Part shown: positions 50,001-56,000 of the stretch, piece by piece
Layout of the letters: each line of letters starts with the position of its first letter
Position numbering within the stretch: the first letter of the stretch is position 1
DNA from: Aradus depressus
Lineage: Eukaryota; Arthropoda; Insecta; Hemiptera; Aradidae
NCBI GenBank assembly: GCA_963662175.1
Contig: OY759223.1
Span: 10,828,249-10,892,248 of the forward strand
DNA length: 64,000 nucleotides
Reading direction: 5' to 3'
The notes under the pieces: model-generated
Told to the model about the DNA's origin: nothing
Seen by the model: the letters and a program-made list of their open reading frames with translations, nothing else
Database searches by the model: none
Position numbers and translations under genes: made by a program

Positions 50001-53000
50001 ATAACTCGAATGTATTTGTGTTTTGAGGTAGTAAGTGTACACAAAACTTGTAACACCGATTTTTACAGTTAAAAAACAAAACATTTTAACAGGAAGACGA
50101 TCACTTTATTCAACTTACAAAAAAATATACTGTAACATTTTCAATACTTACATTTTTTTTTTTTAATCTTTTCCTTTTTTTCCATTCATCAAAAGTGCCA
50201 TTTATTTCCATCGGATCCAGGATTCCATCATCGAAAAAAATTTGCTGTCGAAAGAGGATGCGACCGCTGTCCCAGTCGATCACATGGCAGGCGTCAACAA
50301 AGCCCCATACAATACAATCCCTAATGTGAGGTATCGGAAAATGGGCTACCTGAGAAGAAAAAATAATAATAATAATAATTTTTTTAAATTACTTATATCA
50401 GAGGGCGCCGGTAGCATGCCTAGTTCCAAAATCGCGGGTTCGAACCCCGGCCGAGGCCGGATGGGACGTTAGGGATGGTTCCGGCCCTGTGCGATGTCAG
50501 GTACTCGTTAAAGACACCTAGCCTAGGTAACTTAACCTGGTTAGGTAAAATTTAGGACTCCCATAGTAGAGTCAGGCTCATATCCACCAGTGCAACAAAA
50601 AAGTGTCTCTGGTAATAATTAATATAATTTAATATTTATTATTTGTTTATTTTGTTTTTATTTATTTATTTTATTTAACACATATTATCACAAAGTTAGT
50701 TAAGTTAGTAAGTTATTGTTTTTATTATTATTATTTAGCTAACCAGTGACTCAGATGGGGAACATAAATAACGAATCTCAGCATCCATGAAATTATAAAT
50801 TGTGAATTTTTTGGAATAGTTATATACATTTTTTATTTATGGAAATTTTATTTTATTTATTCACAAACATGATTAATTATGTTTTGTTAAATTGTTTTTC
50901 AGACAGCCTGATGATGAGATCAACCTCGAAAGCCGGCTCCCATAAAATAATAAAATCTGTGAGAAGTCAGACTATATTTTACTTCCTAAGCTATACGAAG
51001 TATAGGGGAAGTTATGTAATCGGTAAAAGATTCGATTTGGAGTTTTCCACAGAATTTCATGTTTTCCGACCTCTAAAACGATTCTAAAAATGAAAAATAG
51101 AGTGAATGTGTCGACACAAAATTGTATATGGTACTCCAGAACCCTCCCTCTAACATTGATATTAAATCGACCAAAGGGGTATCAAAGTAAAAAAAAAATT
51201 GTTATTTTACAATCTGTGAAAGGTACCTTACTGATGTAATTTTTCGTTTCCGCGGAGAGGTGTGATGTAACTACAACAATTTTTCGGGTGTCCAATTTTT
51301 TTCCAACAATAACAGAAAATATTGTCGCTTTGAAGCATGCTATTTCCGAAAATGCGAAAATCACTCTCATATTTTTGTTGGCAAATCTGTTACAGAGTAG
51401 CCCATATGCCTCGTACAGATTTTTGGTTTTAAGCAACTCTTCCTCCATATCCACAGTTTCATCGTCAATATTGCTGAAAAAAAAATACTATATCAATAGA
51501 TTCATCATACCAAACCAATAAGGATAAAAATCGGAATCAAAATCCAGAAATGGATCCATTTAATAATTTTATTTTTATGTTGAAGAAATAATTTACTTGA
51601 TTTGAGACCAATTTTAAATTTAATAGATACAGTTATTTAATAAATAACAATTTCTTGGCCTTTGAGGTCTCACAAATATATTTATATCTTACATTATAGA
51701 TGGCTCCGGTGTCTGAGAGGTATCGTGCTTGTCTACTGAGATCAAAGTCGCAGGTTCGAAACCCTGCCAAGGGCCTTACGTTATTCATCGCCGTACTTCG
51801 ATTGGGACGTTAATCGATAACCAAGGTAGGCAACATTTCGGACTCCCACAGTAGAATCGGGCTCATGTCCACCAGAGCGAAAGAAAAAGCGCTCGGGAAA
51901 TGGACGATATAACCTCGTAGTTAAAGCCCAGACTTGAATTACAATAACTAATTATTTTACATTTCGGTTAACGTTTCGAGCATTCTGGAATTTGAAGGTG
52001 AAATAAACTTAAGCACGCTGGCCTTCGAATGAGACGTTAAGCGATGGTCCCGATCCTGTACGATGTCAGGTACTCGTTAAAGACCCCTGCCCTAGGTGAA
52101 TAAAAATTTAGGGTAGGCAAAATTTAAGACTCCCACAGTAGAGTCGGGCTCGTGTCCACCAGAGTGACGAAAGAGCGCTCTGGTAGTAGGAGTTATGACC
52201 TCGTAGTTAATAAAGCCCGGGCATGAGTCATAATAACTAACTAGTAAATTTAAATCGTAACCCATAGCAACGAACTTTAAGACATGGTTTTATTATTGGT
52301 ATATTGAAAAAAAAAAAGTTATGTGGCCATTACAGGAATTTCTTATACCAATTAAGCGTACAGATCACTCTCTCTCCCTCCCTTCTCAAAGTCATTTCAT
52401 TTTGTCTCTTTGAACAGCGTTATCTTGAGAGTAGACATTCTTACACCTTATAATGCCAGTATAAAATATTTTTGAGAAGGAGGAAGGAGATGATCTGTAA
52501 GCATGGTTGGTATAAGAAAGTCCTGTAAGGCCACATCACATATTTATTTATATTTAATACTATAATTTATGATTGATTTGAAACTTACGTGAACTCTTCT
52601 CCCATAAATATGAGTAGGTCGCAACTGTGGAGAGCCTCCTCGAAGGAGGATACGATCCTGGCAGCACCAAATCCGAAACTACAGCCCTCCACAGCTTGGA
52701 TCTCCTTCAGCAGCTGCTGTAGCCTCGTATCGCTGTCTACCCTCTTGTTGTACAGATTCACCTTCACTCCTTTCTAGATCAGACAAACAGATCTTTAGAG
52801 AAGGAAGGTTTAAAGGATTCTGTTAACTTAAGTGCATGCTCTTTCTCCAAAACTAATACGCTGACAATTATTAAGTGCCGTTCTTATATGGCTTTGAATT
52901 TACATTTGAAATTTCGTGTAAATGCATTCACTAAATTTCGTGTAAATGCATTATAACGGCAGATATTAGGATTATTATGTTAGGCCTTCCCCCTAATCAT

Positions 53001-56000
53001 TATTTTCCCATATTTCAATTTGGCTGTTTCTTAGAGAGTTCTCGATCCACATATAAAATCTCGCGTCGGATTATTCATTCTACGGGGAGTATAGGAGAAG
53101 TTATGTAATCGGACAAAAATTCGATGTGGAGATTTCAACGGAATTTCATGTTTTCCAACCTATAGTTTCAAAATATGCTGTCGTCTGTGTGACTAAGAAT
53201 ACGATAACTCCACATTTTTCGACAGATAACATATCTATGGTCACAGGGAATAAGTTGTTAAGTCGTAAAATGGCCAAAATGAGTTAAGTGTACTGTGATG
53301 CTCTCCCAAGCCATCTGCACACTGTGAAGAAGTTGGGAGCTCAGGACTGTAATACTTTCGGAATTATAAAGATATGGGTTTCTTGGTATCTCGTAAAACT
53401 GTGTATGTTCTCGGTTAAATCAACTTAATCTACTTCTTTGAGGAATCATTCACGAGGTAACTTCATTTAACCATTTATTCACTACGGCAGACTATTCCAA
53501 GTGAAGAGGGTGTTTTCGGTTAAATCAACTTGCTCAACTTTAGAGAGGCATCATTCACGAGTATTTCAAAAAGTATGGTTAATAATTAGGTAAGTGATGG
53601 GGAATGATTAGGTAACTAAGGGAAAATCCAAGAAAGGATTAACAATATTCATTTTCATTCACTCCTATAGATTTAGAATAATATGAGTATATATATATAT
53701 ATATATTAATAATTATGTAAACGTAATTTATTTATTCAAAAAACTGGATTTACACTATTAATGCAAAAGTAAAAAAGTGCTGCCATGAAAAGTTTCAAAT
53801 TTAGACTTACCAATTTATTCCCTGTTATTACAGATATAACTTCCCCTATAACTCTTATAGCTGGGGAAATAATAAAGTAATAACTCAATATAATAAAATA
53901 AATGAGTACCCTAATTTCTCTGGTTTTGAAACTGAGCAGCCCGAAGAGAAGCAGGCGAGTTGCTGGATTCGAGCCCGCTCCTATTAGAGACACGTTCAGT
54001 ACCGTCTGGTCCTTACAAGCTTTCTCTCTTGTATCCTTTTCATATTCCCATTGCTGAAAAAAAAAAAAATTAAGACAATTTAAATGTAACACAACACATT
54101 ACATAATATTATGTAGGATTTCAAAAAAATTCATTTAATTAAATTAAATTTTAGAGTTAATTTTTGTGATTTTGCGAAAATAAAATTATTATTATTATTC
54201 TTAAATTGAAAATGGCAAACCTGTACAAAGTGAATCTCAAAGGTTAGTTTGTCTTAACCAATAATTTATTATTTATATAAAAGTTTCTTTTTTTTAAATA
54301 TATATTTTTATTTACCTTAAGCCACAACTCTGCAAAAAATGCACAACCAGCGGCTGACATATATCGAACTATACAAAAAATTAAAAGAAAATAAAATAAT
54401 AAAAATAAATATGACATGAGAGGCTTGAGAGAGGAAAAACACCCAGCGGTGAACCCTCATGACATCACTTCATACGAGGAGATCTCTGTGCCAAACTCTC
54501 TTTAATCTTCTTGACGGATTGTGGAGTAACTTTGTATTTAAGATTTTGCGAACTTCCGGATTGGTGTGTAAGTAAATTTTGGTGTAGAAACGTTGGTATG
54601 CATGTTTAATGGTTGGGTCTATGGGTGTGATGTTCAAGTGGCGGTGTAAAGTCATGTTGTAACATTGCGTGATCAGTCGGAGAGTTATATAAAAGTGAAT
54701 TGAAATAAGGCGTAGTCAAGGTCCATGCCGTAGATTTTCCGTGAAAACGTCGGGATAAAATCATTTTTCATTTTCTTTTTGATGCTGCCGTAGCTCTTGC
54801 ATTTGCTCGGCACTAGACTTTTTAGGTTTTTTAAATTCCTTTTGATGCGAGCTTTCCTCTGATTTGCGTCTTCTATGATTCCGCGCATATTTACGATTCA
54901 TATGAGATGACATCTTTAATTTTTTTGTAACTCTCAATTTAATACGGATTTTTACATATATTTCGGCGAATATTTTTACTGTTTCACTTTGAGTCCTAGT
55001 AGTGCTCCTCAAGCTCTTTACAATGACACCCGAATCAACGTTCTATCTAAACGCGTTATCACGCTACACTAATTTCTAACTTTACACAACGCTAATTCAC
55101 AACAATCATCCGCCGGCGCCCACACTAGCCCGATGACGTCACCGGCAAAACAAACACTGCACAACAAACACATACAGACATGCTCTATCCATTGTGACCT
55201 TAACCGTTGTTATCGCATTATTAGTCGTAGTTATTATCGATTGAAATCTGACGGTATTTTGTAACACAAGAAAGTTTGACCGGCTATCACTGTGCTGAAC
55301 GAGCATATAGAAGTTTTCACGTCAAAAATGGTGTAATAATCAATGAGTGAAATAAAAGCGTTTTTCTGAAGATGTTGGAGGTTCAATTTACTGGTTGATA
55401 CTTGTATACTTTTGTTTATTCTTTATGTTATTATTCTTAGGGGACGTATGTCCCAGAATAAAGATTATTTTTTATTTCAAATTCGGTGGTTGGCAGTGAT
55501 GCAGTCTAGCGGGATCGAGTAGAACCAGCTCCTGACAACTATTAGATGAAAACATTTTTGAAATTATTTTCGTAATAATACAGCAGCACAAATTAATCAA
55601 TTACGTTTTCGCTCTCCCTTTGAGTACAACTCAGTATTTGTCTTAAATAGTGGCTTCTGAATCCGAGGTACTAAATTTTGTACTGGTACATTCATTACAT
55701 CGGAGGCTATTAGTGTTTTCCCTTCTCTGGTACCCATCATATTCTTCGACCGCTTTGTTGAAAATTAATAGGTGCCATCCTAATGGGGTTTTGAATTTGT
55801 TTTAAATTTCGTTTCGATACATTCAGCAGAAATTGGGCCGTTAAGCTAAATTAATAGGTGGCATTATCAGCGCGCCTTCGAAATATGGCAGGAAAAATCA
55901 GAATTACAAAACATTTTTTCTGTTTTAGTTAGTTATTATGTCCGCGCAGAGGCTCATAAGTCAGTTTCGTTGAGGATAAGGAAATATTCACTGCGCACAG

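Noticed and set aside
53736..53909. Extension of exon 4 to the GTAAGT donor near 53808
   Set aside because: The added residues come from a dispersed repeat (TATAGGGGAAGTTAT also at 51000 and 58710), and the shorter exon gives the same spacing as vertebrate MDH1B.
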